From the NCBI RefSeq assembly GCF_004369225.1, contig NZ_QFFZ01000010.1, forward strand, positions 21,127 to 85,126: DNA of 64,000 nucleotides. Reading direction: 5' to 3'. The stretch is from Pelotomaculum propionicicum (lineage in GTDB: Bacteria; Bacillota; Desulfotomaculia; Desulfotomaculales; Pelotomaculaceae). Positions 52,015 to 60,385 of the stretch are shown here, piece after piece. The translations under genes were made by a program, and so were the position numbers. A model generated the notes under the pieces. That model worked only from the letters and a program-made list of their open reading frames with translations, was not told the origin of the DNA and ran no database searches. Position 1 is the first letter of the stretch. Every line of letters starts with the position of its first letter.

Positions 52015-52656
52015 ATGGAAAAGCTGCACTTGCTGATAATGTTGCTGCTGGCACTGTCAAGCAACCTGGACAACCTGCTCATCAGCATTTCTTGCGGCAC
52101 CAGGAAAATTAATATTCCACCAGCCACCAACCTTCTGATCGCTGTTATCACCGGCGCCGTAACCCTGGCCGCCATGCTGGCCGGCAAATTCATACACGGT
52201 TTTATTCACCCGTGGTACGCCAACTATCTGGGATCTTTGCTTATTGTCTTTTCCGGGATCAGGATTTTTATCAACGAAATGTTAAAAACATGCGCATACA
52301 CTGCCGGGTATAAACGGGATCCGATAAGCGCCAGCAAAAAACAGCCCGCGTTTTGCCAGCTGTTTAATTACCGGTCAGTTAATTTTTTTAACCGCTATCG
52401 GACTGTCAGCTTAAAAGAAGGTTTTTTTCTCGGCTTAGCCCTCGCCTTAAACAACCTGGCAAACGGCATCGGCGCCGGCCTGACCGGACTCAGCCACATT
52501 CTAACCCCTTTATTTGTAGCCGCCTTTAGCTTAATCTCAATCTGGCTTGGGCTGAAAATCGGCTACAACTGCCTCTCCCGCCTGCCGGTAGGCCTGGCCG
52601 GCCCGGCCTCGGGCGCATTATTGATCCTGATTGGGCTTTTTGAGATGTTTTATTAG
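52015..52656 (+). CDS. ytaF: Sporulation membrane protein YtaF
   Basis: 213 residues, six helices in the MntP/YtaF pattern: LLLALSSNLDNLLISISCGTRKI with the repeated helix-DN motif, and LALALNNLANGIGAGLTGL in the second half. ATG 52015 has GGAGAG upstream; an in-frame GTG 18 bp earlier is less likely. YtaF is a conserved sporulation-associated protein of Firmicutes, possibly a metal exporter of the MntP fold. Supports a spore-forming host. Confidence 0.9.
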   Translation: MEKLHLLIMLLLALSSNLDNLLISISCGTRKINIPPATNLLIAVITGAVTLAAMLAGKFIHGFIHPWYANYLGSLLIVFSGIRIFINEMLKTCAYTAGYKRDPISASKKQPAFCQLFNYRSVNFFNRYRTVSLKEGFFLGLALALNNLANGIGAGLTGLSHILTPLFVAAFSLISIWLGLKIGYNCLSRLPVGLAGPASGALLILIGLFEMFY

Positions 52657-52659
52657 TAG

Positions 52660-53662
52660 CTATAAACTTCTCTCATAATATTCACTAAGCTTTTTGTCAC
52701 AATGTCTTATTATCCAGTTTATTTCTTGTTCAGACAATCTATTAAATACATGCTTGTTAAATTCAACATATTCGATCTCTCTGCATTTATTCATAAAACG
52801 CATATCCTCAAACCGTTTGAAAGGATTGGTAAAAATATTCCTCTTGACATCCTTTCTAGTAAAGCTTTCTTTGCAGAACAATAACAATATAGCCAAAATC
52901 ATCGGATTTGAACTGGTTAAGATTTTGCGCCACACTCTGAACACTGCCGCATACCACATAGGCGTCTTTTTCCTTCTGCTCAGCAACATACATTCCAGCA
53001 GATATTTCTGGCCATATTTCTTCAAAGGTGTCTTTTGCTTGGCTGACCAGTTCCCTGGTGTGAGCTAGAAAGAGTGTTCTTTTGCCATAATTTCTGGCGT
53101 CGCTTACTGCAGTTACAGTTTTACCCGCACCTGTCGCATGATATAGCAGGGCAATGCTCTCCCCGCTGTCCCTCATCTTTTGTAGGCTTTCCAATGCGGA
53201 ATGCTGGTGGCTTTTCAACTCGATGATTTTACCTTTTTGTTTCGGCAGGTAATCATCCAGCAACCTGAATATTGACATTTCACCTACAAAAGTTACCAGT
53301 TCATCCCTGACTTTTTCACGTTGGTTTTTCAGTTGATTATATGCCCAGCGGTACACTTTCCAGTTGTTGAAGATTAGACTGTTCTGTTTCAGAATATCAT
53401 CATAATATTTATTAGCTGAAACTCTCTGCGGATTGTGAAATTTATCCCCATCAATCTCAATAGCAATGCGCATCTCCTCATTTTCAAGCGCAAAATCAAT
53501 GAACCTTCTGTTTCCGTATATATCAACAAAAGGATACTGTATGAAAAGATACTTAGTTTTCTCAGGTCCAAAGGCATCACAGAAAATCTCTATAAACAAA
53601 TCTTCAGCTGCGCTGGCTAAGCTGGCTTTGTATTTCACATCATTATCCAAATCTCGTAACAC
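52660..53662 (-). pseudogene. Nuclease-helicase (DUF559-like plus superfamily 2) with internal deletion
   Basis: The 5' part (53662 to about 52856) encodes an N-terminal endonuclease-like region (YPFVDIYGNRRFIDFALENEEMRIAIEIDGDKFH) and the first helicase motifs (LYHATGAGKTVTAV, LFLAHTRELVSQA). It stops at DFGYIVI followed by out-of-frame residues, just where DEAH motif II should come. The 3' part (about 53000-52660, other frame) is the C-terminus (NPFKRFEDMRFMNK, VFNRLSEQEINWIIRHCDKKL). Roughly the central several hundred residues are missing. Directly downstream of a MazG-like gene. Confidence 0.75.
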
Positions 53663-53664
53663 TC

Positions 53665-53985
53665 CTATTCTTCAATAACTTCCAGCAGCAAAAGCCTTTG
53701 ATTAAAAGCGCCCCGTTCTTTGGCCTTCTTCTTCTGAATATCATAAAAATCCGGAATTTCAATTCTTTTATATTTCAGAATGGCATGAATAACCTCAACT
53801 AGGTCAGCCAACTCATTAACACTATCACTGTCCAGATACTCCTGTAACTCTTCGCTGAGCTTCTGATCCAGGAATTTTTTATAATTTTCGTTATCCAGCT
53901 TCTTAGTAATTGCCTTTTTACCGCTTTTCTCAATTATTTCGGGAATTTTGTCTCTAATAAGTTTGTTATATGTAATAACTTTCAT
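53665..53985 (-). CDS. MazG-like nucleoside triphosphate pyrophosphohydrolase
   Basis: 106 residues, helical. YNKLIRDKIPEIIEKSGKKAITKKL at the start, then KLSEELQEYLDS and NELADLVEVIHAILKYK, where EExxE and ELxD are the metal-binding motifs of the all-alpha NTP pyrophosphatases (phosphoribosyl-ATP pyrophosphohydrolase-like family). The ATG has GAGGTTT upstream. It is intact and ends 2 bp from the ruined helicase gene, so it may be the surviving member of a two-gene unit. Possible roles are removal of altered nucleotides or phage defence; neither is shown. Confidence 0.85.
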   Translation of the reverse strand: MKVITYNKLIRDKIPEIIEKSGKKAITKKLDNENYKKFLDQKLSEELQEYLDSDSVNELADLVEVIHAILKYKRIEIPDFYDIQKKKAKERGAFNQRLLLLEVIEE

Positions 53986-54165
53986 TTGTCTAAACCTCGT
54001 TTCACGCTAACTACTTTATCTAAAAAATAATTAATCGATGACAATATTTTGTCGGTAATGAAATTGTTACTAGTTAGAATGTTTTTTAATTTCGACCTAT
54101 TTTTAGAATGATCCTGCAATGCAATATTACTATTACTAATTGTAATCTCTCTAAATAAACAAAAA

Positions 54166-54179
54166 CCGCTAAAAAGCGG
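54166..54179 (-). terminator. Hairpin terminator
   Basis: CCGCT-TTTT-AGCGG on the minus strand is followed by TTTTTGTTTATTT. It would end transcripts coming from the tatA side. Confidence 0.6.
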
Positions 54180-54285
54180 CAAGTTGTTATAGATGAAATT
54201 TATATACTCAACTTTCGCAGGACAAAAGTTGGAGCCGTCCCTTTAAAAATGCTGGCAGACTGGATTAAAGGCATTAAAATAAAAA

Positions 54286-54304
54286 CCCGCCCAAAATAGG
54301 CGAG
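54286..54304 (-). terminator. Terminator of tatA
   Basis: CTCGCC and GGCGGG pair (one G-U) around TATTTTG on the minus strand, followed by TTTTTATTTT, about 50 bp after tatA. Confidence 0.65.
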
Positions 54305-54354
54305 CTGTTTAAGCAGTCATTTGCTTGACCTTTTGACTCGTATTTTCTGTCAGT

Positions 54355-54555
54355 TTATTTCTCAGCCTTAGCTACCTGGTCCTTTGCCTTTACCTCTTCC
54401 TGCTCTTCAATATCAGCCTGCGTGGAACGCTTAAATTCCCGTATGGTCTTGCCTACTGCCTTGCCTACATCCGGCAGTTTGCCCGGTCCGAAAATAATCA
54501 AAACCACTACCAGTATAAGAACTAAATGCAAGGGCTGAAACGCTCCGGAAAACAT
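54355..54555 (-). CDS. tatA: Twin-arginine translocase subunit TatA
   Basis: 66 residues. One hydrophobic helix ([27 protein letters not shown]) contains the conserved FGPGKLP hinge, then an amphipathic helix with TIREFKRS and an acidic tail EEQEEVKAK. It would form the Tat pore for folded proteins. No tatC is in the window. GGGGGG upstream of the ATG. Confidence 0.95.
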   Translation of the reverse strand: MFSGAFQPLHLVLILVVVLIIFGPGKLPDVGKAVGKTIREFKRSTQADIEEQEEVKAKDQVAKAEK

Positions 54556-54850
54556 GCTTGTCCCCCCTTTAAAGGTCTTACGATGATTATACCAGATTAA
54601 GCGGTAAACGCAATTATTTATTTATACCCCGGCAGCTCTACCGGCAAATTTAATAACCTCATCTGTCCTCAGAAAGCCGCTTTTTTTTCAGCAAAGACAG
54701 GTATTCTTCCAGCGTTCCCGCCAGCTTTGTGTTTTTGTGACTGGTTAGGTATAAATAATGCAGTAAATAACTTTTTTATAATAACGCCTTTATGTAAAAA
54801 TCGGAGCGCTTAGCATGTTAGTTTGTGCGATTAAAATCGCACCTACAGTT

Positions 54851-55612
54851 CTAAATGATACTGGTGATGCGCACGGTGCGGGTGGCTTCATCCCAGTCAA
54901 CCCTGTCTCCCAGCGCCTCGCTTACAAAGCGGAGCGGCGCCAGGACCCTGTCGCCGATAATTTTGGGAGGCGCCTCCAAAATCACCTCATGCACGTCCTT
55001 GGGTCCGCTCCAGAGAGCTTTTTCGTTCCCCACTGTAAGTTCCACTGTGATGTCCTCTTTTTGGGCGGTGACCTTCCGTGTTTCAGGGTCCCAGGTCACG
55101 GCCGCGCCGGGCGCCTCAAACAGCGCCCGCAGGGGGACCAGGGTCCGCCCTTTTTCTATCACCGGCGGCACGTCAAAGGCCAGGGTTTTGCCGTCCAGCA
55201 GGACTGTAACCTGAGGAGTGACTATAACCTCAATTTTGAATGTATGCTCCGGCATACGGCTTTCCCAGGGGCGCATATAAGCGAGGGAAAGCGTAACCGT
55301 GCCGGCGCCGGCCGCCTGGAAAGTCCAGTATTCACGGCCTCCGGCGCCGGGCAGGGGGATTGACGCTCCCTGGAATTCATGTTTTGCCTCTTTCAAAATA
55401 TTGCTGTCAGGCTGCGGGAAATACTGCCACTCATAACCGGTGGAAGGATTGCCGGGCAGGCTTAATTCAAGCGACTGTCCTTCAACCAGCACCACCACAT
55501 CGCCATTGCTGCTTTCATCCAGGGCCTGAGCGGCGTAAGCTCCCGCCGGGATAAACAACAGTGTCACCACCAGCACTGCAAAATACAGGTAAAGCCTGGT
55601 TTTAGTCATCAC
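54851..55612 (-). CDS. Exported chagasin-family (I42) inhibitor fused to a CuAO-N domain
   Basis: 253 residues. A signal peptide (VLVVTLLFIPAGAYA) is followed by a chagasin-like domain with the three inhibitory loops NPSTGYEW, GGREYWTFQAAGAG and RPWE, then a CuAO-N domain (about 135-253: VLLDGKTLAFDVPP, TLVPLRALFEA, GAAVTWD, LAPLRFVSEALG). I42 proteins inhibit papain-type cysteine proteases. The CuAO-N tail probably tethers or presents it at the cell surface. Start GTG 55612 or the next ATG; AAGGAG upstream. Confidence 0.88.
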   Translation of the reverse strand: MMTKTRLYLYFAVLVVTLLFIPAGAYAAQALDESSNGDVVVLVEGQSLELSLPGNPSTGYEWQYFPQPDSNILKEAKHEFQGASIPLPGAGGREYWTFQAAGAGTVTLSLAYMRPWESRMPEHTFKIEVIVTPQVTVLLDGKTLAFDVPPVIEKGRTLVPLRALFEAPGAAVTWDPETRKVTAQKEDITVELTVGNEKALWSGPKDVHEVILEAPPKIIGDRVLAPLRFVSEALGDRVDWDEATRTVRITSII

Positions 55613-55696
55613 CGGATCATCTCCTTATCAGGTTTCTACTCTTTTTGACGTCAGGGGCGGCATTCTGGTTCTGTTGACGGGCGTCAATAACTTACA

Positions 55697-55723
55697 AAAC
55701 TTAGGCGCCCGGCGCCTAAGTTT
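55697..55723. repeat. Near-perfect 27-bp palindrome
   Basis: AAACTTAGGCGCC-C-GGCGCCTAAGTTT; 13-bp arms around one base. It lies in the 133-bp gap between the chagasin and MBL genes. No U-tract, so more likely an operator or cruciform than a terminator. Confidence 0.6.
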
Positions 55724-55745
55724 AGGCAAATAGTACCTCTACAGC

Positions 55746-56522
55746 CTACAAATGCACGGTTAGGCCGTCAGAGGCGGCGGTCACGTCAACTCCCGTTTCG
55801 ACCGTCAGCTGGCGCGCCAGTTCCCACGGTTTAGCTTTGAGCATGGTCATGCCGAAGTGAGTCAAAAAGACCTTTTCGGGCTTCAGCCCGGCAATAATAG
55901 TCCTGACATCGTCCATGGCCAGGTGCATAATTCTGGGGTTTTGATGCGCCATGTGCCGCACCACATTGATCACCAGCAGGTCCGTGCCTTTGTAGCTCTG
56001 CAGCAGTTCCGGAAAAAACCTGGTGTCTGCCATAAATGAGACCGTCAGACCATCTAAACCGAATTTGACTCCGTAGGTCTCCACAGCGTGCAGGTGCCTT
56101 GCCGAAGTTGAAAACGACAGGCTCCCCAGCCGGTATTCCTTGTTTTCCTCCAAAATTACAATATCTTCTAGAAAGCCCCGCAAATACTTTAAAATGACAG
56201 GGTCTTCCCCGTGGACGCACTCCCGCGGCGCAAAAAGCACACCGCGCCTGTTCAGCCCGCCGCCGGTCATGGAATCGATCAGCACATTAGCGTCATTGCT
56301 GTGGTCGATATGAGCATGGGTGAGGATTATTGCGTCCAGCTTTTCGACATCAATGCCCGGCCTTGAGGAGGCTAACCTGACCAGCGCGCCTGGACCGGGG
56401 TCCAGCATAATGTTTTGACCCTTCATTGAGATAAAAGTGCCGGCAGATGATCTAAGCTGCTTAGCCATTACAAACCTGGCTCCGGCCGTGCCTAAAAACT
56501 TAATAAAATTGCTATCGCCCAC
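55746..56522 (-). CDS. Metallo-beta-lactamase-fold hydrolase
   Basis: 258 residues. The metal motif is THAHIDHSNDANV, with a leading KFLGTAGARFV strand, the His in SARHLHAVE, MADTRFF and LTHFGMTML. The overall layout fits the RNase Z/PqqB-like branch of MBL enzymes. The start has GGAGG upstream. It lies directly downstream of a small peptide gene and its attenuator, a pairing described separately. Substrate unknown. Confidence 0.88.
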   Translation of the reverse strand: MGDSNFIKFLGTAGARFVMAKQLRSSAGTFISMKGQNIMLDPGPGALVRLASSRPGIDVEKLDAIILTHAHIDHSNDANVLIDSMTGGGLNRRGVLFAPRECVHGEDPVILKYLRGFLEDIVILEENKEYRLGSLSFSTSARHLHAVETYGVKFGLDGLTVSFMADTRFFPELLQSYKGTDLLVINVVRHMAHQNPRIMHLAMDDVRTIIAGLKPEKVFLTHFGMTMLKAKPWELARQLTVETGVDVTAASDGLTVHL

Positions 56523-56556
56523 CTTACTCCTCCCCTGCTGTGAAGTGATAAAACAA

Positions 56557-56576
56557 AAGAGCTGTTTCCAGCTCTA
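56557..56576 (-). terminator. Terminator/attenuator between the peptide and the MBL gene
   Basis: On the minus strand AGAGCTG and CAGCTCT pair around GAAA and run into TTTGTTTT. The stem begins at the peptide stop codon and ends 35 bp before the MBL gene, so the peptide would be made in excess of the enzyme. Confidence 0.75.
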
Positions 56577-56669
56577 GTGTGGGCCACCGCCACTCGGACC
56601 GGCAGGCATACCTGTTGTGCTTACCAGACTATCATACTCAATGAGTTCAGGCTTTTCATACTCTTTCAT
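56574..56669 (-). CDS. 31-residue peptide, RiPP-precursor-like
   Basis: ATG 56669 has AAGGGGGTG 6 nt upstream, a strong ribosome site. The product opens MKEYEKPELIEYDSL and ends VSTTGMPAGPSGGGPH. The first half matches the YxxPxL leader used by RiPP-recognition-element proteins in several peptide families; the second half is short, Gly/Pro-rich and has no acidic residue for a lasso ring and no Cys. A terminator overlaps its stop and an MBL gene follows. No recognition-element, leader peptidase or cyclase gene is in the window, so the RiPP assignment is tentative. Confidence 0.65.
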   Translation of the reverse strand: MKEYEKPELIEYDSLVSTTGMPAGPSGGGPH

Positions 56670-56772
56670 GCTGTCACCCCCTTGGAAACTATTGGGCTAG
56701 ATTCATTTTACTTTAACAGTCTGGGTTTGTAAATAAGCACCAGGCAGATATCTTAATAGTACGACAATTACC

Positions 56773-56802
56773 TTACACAGTTTGTCTGAAACATGTTAAA
56801 AT
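56773..56802 (+). promoter_or_regulatory. Predicted ilvD promoter
   Basis: TTACAC and TAAAAT with an 18-bp spacer, 34 bp before the ilvD start. Moderate match to consensus. Confidence 0.4.
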
Positions 56803-56835
56803 AGATGAGGTAATCCTTAAAAGGAGGCGCACTCA

Positions 56836-58533
56836 ATGAACAAATTTTCTCTACCCAGTGAACAGGTAACTCAGGGTGTGGCCAGGGCGCCGCACAGGTC
56901 CCTCTTTTACGCCATGGGTTACACCCCGGACGATTTGAAGAAGCCGTTGATCGGTGTGGTCAACGCTTTTAATGAGATTATCCCCGGACACGTTCACCTG
57001 CGGGATCTGGCCCAGGCAGCCAAACTGGGCGTGGCCGCCGGAGGCGGCACACCGGTGGAATTCCCGGTAATAGGCATTTGTGACGGAATCGCCATGAACC
57101 ACGACGGTATGAAGTACCCTCTGGCCAGCCGCGAGCTGATCGCCGACTCAATCGAAACCATGGCCATAGCCCACAAGTTTGACGGTTTGGTCCTTATCGG
57201 CAACTGTGACAAGATTGTGCCGGGCATGCTCATGGCGGCGGCCAGGCTTAATATACCGTCTGTTTACGTCGGCGGCGGGCCGATGCTGACCGGCGACCAC
57301 GCCGGACAGGAGGCGGACCTGGTACGTCCCCTTTTTGAAGCCGTAGGAGCTTACGCCGCGGGCAAAATCAGCGAAGCGGAGATGACAGAGATGGAGATGA
57401 GCGCCTGCCCCACCTGCGGCAGCTGCGCCGGGCTTTTCACAGCCAACTCCATGAACTGCCTGGTCGAGGCGCTCGGCATCGGCCTGCCGGGCAACGGCAC
57501 TATTCCGGCCCCGTACGGGCAGCGCAAGGCGCTGGCCAAGCTAGCCGGCCAGCAGGCGGTACAGATGGTCAGAGACAACACACGCCCGCGTGATATCATG
57601 ACCTTAAACGCCTTTCACAACGCTATAGCCCTGGATATGGCCATCGGCGGCTCCAGCAACACGGTGCTGCACCTTCTGGCCATCGCAGACGAGGCCGGCG
57701 TACCGCTGAAGCTGGAAGACTTTGACGAAATCAGCGCCCGCGTTCCCAATATCACCAAGCTCAGCCCCGGCGGCACCCACCGGCTGTTTAACCTTTACGG
57801 AGCAGGCGGCATCTCCGCCGTGCTGAAACAGCTAAGCGAGCACGGCCTGCTCAAGCTGGATGAAAAAACGGTAACCGGAAAAACTCTTGGCGAAAACATC
57901 AGCCAGGCAGTTGTGCGAGATCCGGAAGTGATCCGTCCCATGGACAATCCATACGCCAAAGAAGGCGGCATTGCCATTTTAAGAGGCAACCTGGCGCCCG
58001 ACGGGGCAGTGGTGAAGCAGTCCGCGGTAGCCAAGGAAATGCTGGCGCACAGCGGCCCGGCCAGGGTCTTTGATGATGAGGAAGAGGCTTTTACAGCTAT
58101 TATGGCCGGCAAGATCAATAAAGGAGACGTTGTGGTAATACGCTACGAAGGTCCCAAGGGCGGCCCGGGCATGCGTGAAATGCTTAGCCCCACTTCATCA
58201 ATCACCGGCATGGGGCTTGACAAGGATGTGGCGCTGATCACGGACGGACGTTTTTCCGGCGGCACCCGCGGCGCCAGTATCGGACACGTATCGCCGGAAG
58301 CTTCCGAGGGCGGCCCCATTGCCCTGGTGCGGGAAGGCGATATCATTGAGATCGACATCCCCAAACGTATTTTAAATGTTAAAGTATCTGATGAAGAGAT
58401 GGCCGCCCGCCGGAGCAGCTGGCAGCCGCCCGCTCCGAAAGTGACCGGCAAAAGCTACCTGGCCCGCTACGCGGCGCTGGTTACCTCAGCCAGCACCGGA
58501 GCGGTGGTCAAGGCGCCGGGACAGAGCCGTTAA
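56836..58533 (+). CDS. ilvD: Dihydroxyacid dehydratase
   Basis: Dehydrates 2,3-dihydroxy acids in valine, isoleucine and pantothenate synthesis; Fe-S enzyme. 565 residues, full length. Cluster ligands and active-site motifs: [13 protein letters not shown] (first Cys), [70 protein letters not shown] precedes ATG 56836. It appears to be a single-gene transcript: divergent from the peptide gene and closed by a terminator. Confidence 0.97.
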   Translation: MNKFSLPSEQVTQGVARAPHRSLFYAMGYTPDDLKKPLIGVVNAFNEIIPGHVHLRDLAQAAKLGVAAGGGTPVEFPVIGICDGIAMNHDGMKYPLASRELIADSIETMAIAHKFDGLVLIGNCDKIVPGMLMAAARLNIPSVYVGGGPMLTGDHAGQEADLVRPLFEAVGAYAAGKISEAEMTEMEMSACPTCGSCAGLFTANSMNCLVEALGIGLPGNGTIPAPYGQRKALAKLAGQQAVQMVRDNTRPRDIMTLNAFHNAIALDMAIGGSSNTVLHLLAIADEAGVPLKLEDFDEISARVPNITKLSPGGTHRLFNLYGAGGISAVLKQLSEHGLLKLDEKTVTGKTLGENISQAVVRDPEVIRPMDNPYAKEGGIAILRGNLAPDGAVVKQSAVAKEMLAHSGPARVFDDEEEAFTAIMAGKINKGDVVVIRYEGPKGGPGMREMLSPTSSITGMGLDKDVALITDGRFSGGTRGASIGHVSPEASEGGPIALVREGDIIEIDIPKRILNVKVSDEEMAARRSSWQPPAPKVTGKSYLARYAALVTSASTGAVVKAPGQSR

Positions 58534-58541
58534 AAACAAAC

Positions 58542-58579
58542 AAAAGTGGTTGAGAGATTTTTGCTTTCAACCACTTTTT
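58542..58579 (+). terminator. Terminator of ilvD
   Basis: AAAGTGGTTGAGAG and CTTTCAACCACTTT pair around ATTTTTG, with TTATAATAAAA after. Confidence 0.88.
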
Positions 58580-58640
58580 ATAATAAAATCTCAGGGCCAA
58601 ACATTTGTTCTTGCTAAGCTATTAGCAGGAGATGGTGTCA

Positions 58641-60026
58641 ATGGAAAAATTACTAACCACTCACCAGTTAGCTAAACTATTAAATGTTTGGCCTGAAACA
58701 TTGCGACGGTGGGAAAGAGAAGGAAAATTAATACCTTTGCGTACACCCGGCGGACACAGGCGCTATAAAGAATCACAGGTATTGGCTTTAATTGGAAAAG
58801 AGATAACTGAGAAAGGAGCAAATCGTTGTGCTGTTTATGCCCGCGTATCTACTGCAAAACAGGCCGAAGCCGGGAATCTCCAGCGGCAAAAAGAGCGATT
58901 GATAGCCTATGCGGTGGAAAAAGGTTATCAGATTAAAGCAGTATATACCGAAATCGCATCCGGTCTGAACGAAAATAGGCGGGAGCTTGCTAAATTAGCC
59001 AAAACAGCCACAAAGGGTGAAATAGAAGTGATTGTCATCGAAAACAAAGAGCGGTTGGCCCGTTTTGGCTATAAATATTTGGAGCAATACTGCCGGTCAT
59101 GCGGTGTTGAAATTGACATAGTGGAATTGGGCGAAGAGAAATCGCCGCAAGAAGAACTGGTAGAAGACATGATAGCCATAGTGACCAACCGGATCTCTGT
59201 TCTGATCTACCTGGCCCATAAGCCTTCCCAAAAGACCGGTCTGATCAACGGGCGCAACTACCGGCAGATGGTTTTGGACTACCTCAAAACAGGCGGAGCC
59301 TATCAGGTGGAGATTATTCGCGAAAACAGCCGTTATTACATTCACGTTACCATTGAAGAAGAAATACCTGTACCATATATCCCCCATAGCGGAGTTATTG
59401 GCGTTGACACCAACCCGGACGGGTTGGGCATAGCCCGCGCCGACTGTCTGGGGCAGTTCAAAGAAAGCCTGTGGCTACCGCAGGGCGAGTGGACATACGC
59501 CCGAAGTACCCGGCGGGATAACCTGATCGGCGAGGCCGCGGCCCTGGTGGTGGATATGGCGAAACAGTTAAATTGCGCCCTTGCTGTTGAAGACCTGAAG
59601 TTTAAAAACGACAAGTCCGTGACGGCAAAATTCAACCGGATGAGTCACAGTTTTGTGTGGTCAAGATTTCTGCAGGCTTTAGAGCGCAGGGCCGCCCGCG
59701 AGGGAGTTCCCCTGGCAAAAGTGCCGCCACCGTTCACGTCAATTATCGGCATACTGAAATATCAACAGCAGTACGGAATTTCAAACCACGAAGCGGCGGC
59801 ATACACAATAGCCCGGCGTGGCCTGGGATATGGCAAGGAAAAGGTACCTAAACAATTGATACAACGATTTATCAAGGAAAGGGATGCCTTTATGTTTTTA
59901 GCCAACTGGAAGCAGTGGAGTTCAATCAAGAAAGCGGCTGTTGCCGCAGTTAAAAAACTAACTAAAAGGAAGGTGAAAAGCCTGGTTTCCTGGCAGCACT
60001 ACAGAAAACAACTGTTAGCAGGGTAA
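58641..60026 (+). CDS. In-frame fusion of IS607 TnpA serine recombinase with the C-terminal half of a TnpB-related protein
   Basis: 461 residues from ATG 58641 (AGGAG upstream). Residues 1-60: MerR-type HTH (LTTHQLAKLLNVWPETLRRWEREGK, TPGGHRRYKES). Residues 62-180: small serine recombinase with the nucleophile in AVYARVSTAKQ and the Arg cluster NKERLARFGYKYLE. The TnpA sequence ends at VEDMIAIVT and continues in frame into NRISVLIYLAHKPSQKTGL and the TnpB-related region: RuvC-I GVDTNPDGLG, RuvC-II AVEDLKF, RuvC-III area YGISNHEAAAYTIARRGLGY, no zinc ribbon. The N-terminal 200 or so residues of a normal TnpB-related protein are missing. Either a deletion fusion or a working single-chain variant. 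Confidence 0.9.
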   Translation: MEKLLTTHQLAKLLNVWPETLRRWEREGKLIPLRTPGGHRRYKESQVLALIGKEITEKGANRCAVYARVSTAKQAEAGNLQRQKERLIAYAVEKGYQIKAVYTEIASGLNENRRELAKLAKTATKGEIEVIVIENKERLARFGYKYLEQYCRSCGVEIDIVELGEEKSPQEELVEDMIAIVTNRISVLIYLAHKPSQKTGLINGRNYRQMVLDYLKTGGAYQVEIIRENSRYYIHVTIEEEIPVPYIPHSGVIGVDTNPDGLGIARADCLGQFKESLWLPQGEWTYARSTRRDNLIGEAAALVVDMAKQLNCALAVEDLKFKNDKSVTAKFNRMSHSFVWSRFLQALERRAAREGVPLAKVPPPFTSIIGILKYQQQYGISNHEAAAYTIARRGLGYGKEKVPKQLIQRFIKERDAFMFLANWKQWSSIKKAAVAAVKKLTKRKVKSLVSWQHYRKQLLAG

Positions 60027-60029
60027 GCC

Positions 60030-60300
60030 CCTTGCCATAGATTTTACGTGGCGACACAGTACACGTTGCGAAAGGCTGTTGTCGCAAATAACAATCAGGC
60101 GGTGGGTAACACCCCCTTCCGGGTAGGACCCAGCACTCAACCTAGCGTTTGATAGGTAAGAGAATTAAAGAAGGTTTTATCTTTCCGCTAGGGAGGTAAT
60201 CTATCAAGCATTAGGTTGAGTGTTGGGGCGGCATAAGCCACCCGGAACACAGGCGAAAGCCTGTGGCTCAGCAGTTGAATCCTGTGACACTGCCTCCCGT
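60030..60300 (+). ncRNA. Omega-RNA-like structured region at the right end of the element
   Basis: Downstream of the ORF are a long imperfect hairpin (CACTCAACCTAGCGTTTGAT at 60134 pairing with 60201-60222; 18 of 22 positions complementary), a GGGTAACACCC-type stem near 60107-60117 and a perfect 7-bp stem CACAGGC/GCCTGTG with a GAAA tetraloop (60248-60265). TnpB guide RNAs come from exactly this position, with the guide lying beyond the right end. Boundaries and expression are inferred. Confidence 0.65.
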
Positions 60301-60385
60301 TGGTCGGCGGGAGAGAAATCTAAATATATCTGGATTATCCTGTATAAATCAGATTTGTTTAGTTTTCAGAAACCAGGTGAACTGG

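Larger units (their letters stand above)
58600..60300 (+). mobile_element. IS607-family element with fused transposase/TnpB gene and omega-RNA-like right end
   Basis: The element comprises one open frame (58641-60026) and about 270 bp of structured non-coding DNA after it. IS607 elements have no terminal inverted repeats or target duplication, so the ends cannot be fixed here. The left end lies between the ilvD terminator and the ORF, the right end near 60290-60310. It sits between ilvD and an HNH-like gene and appears inserted as a unit. Confidence 0.7.

Noticed and set aside
51808..52029. Minus-strand frame with IRVIPRPRQIHMPLAPEQGH, vaguely like the start of RnfC-type proteins
   Set aside because: Short, overlaps the ytaF start on the other strand, and lacks cysteine motifs; similarity is only to a few residues.
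53982..54182. 66-codon minus-strand frame upstream of the MazG-like gene
   Set aside because: It starts inside the hairpin terminator at 54166, has no ribosome site and no recognisable motif. Its ATGA overlap with the next gene is probably chance.
54659..54775. Minus-strand fragment with protein-like tail (TLEEYLSLLKKKRLSEDR)
   Set aside because: No start codon follows the in-frame stop and no family was recognised; it may be the tail of a lost gene upstream of tatA, but support is too thin.
56574..56669. Lasso peptide precursor reading of the 31-residue peptide
   Set aside because: The leader fits YxxPxL, but the core has no Asp/Glu at ring positions 7-9, and no lasso cyclase or peptidase is nearby.
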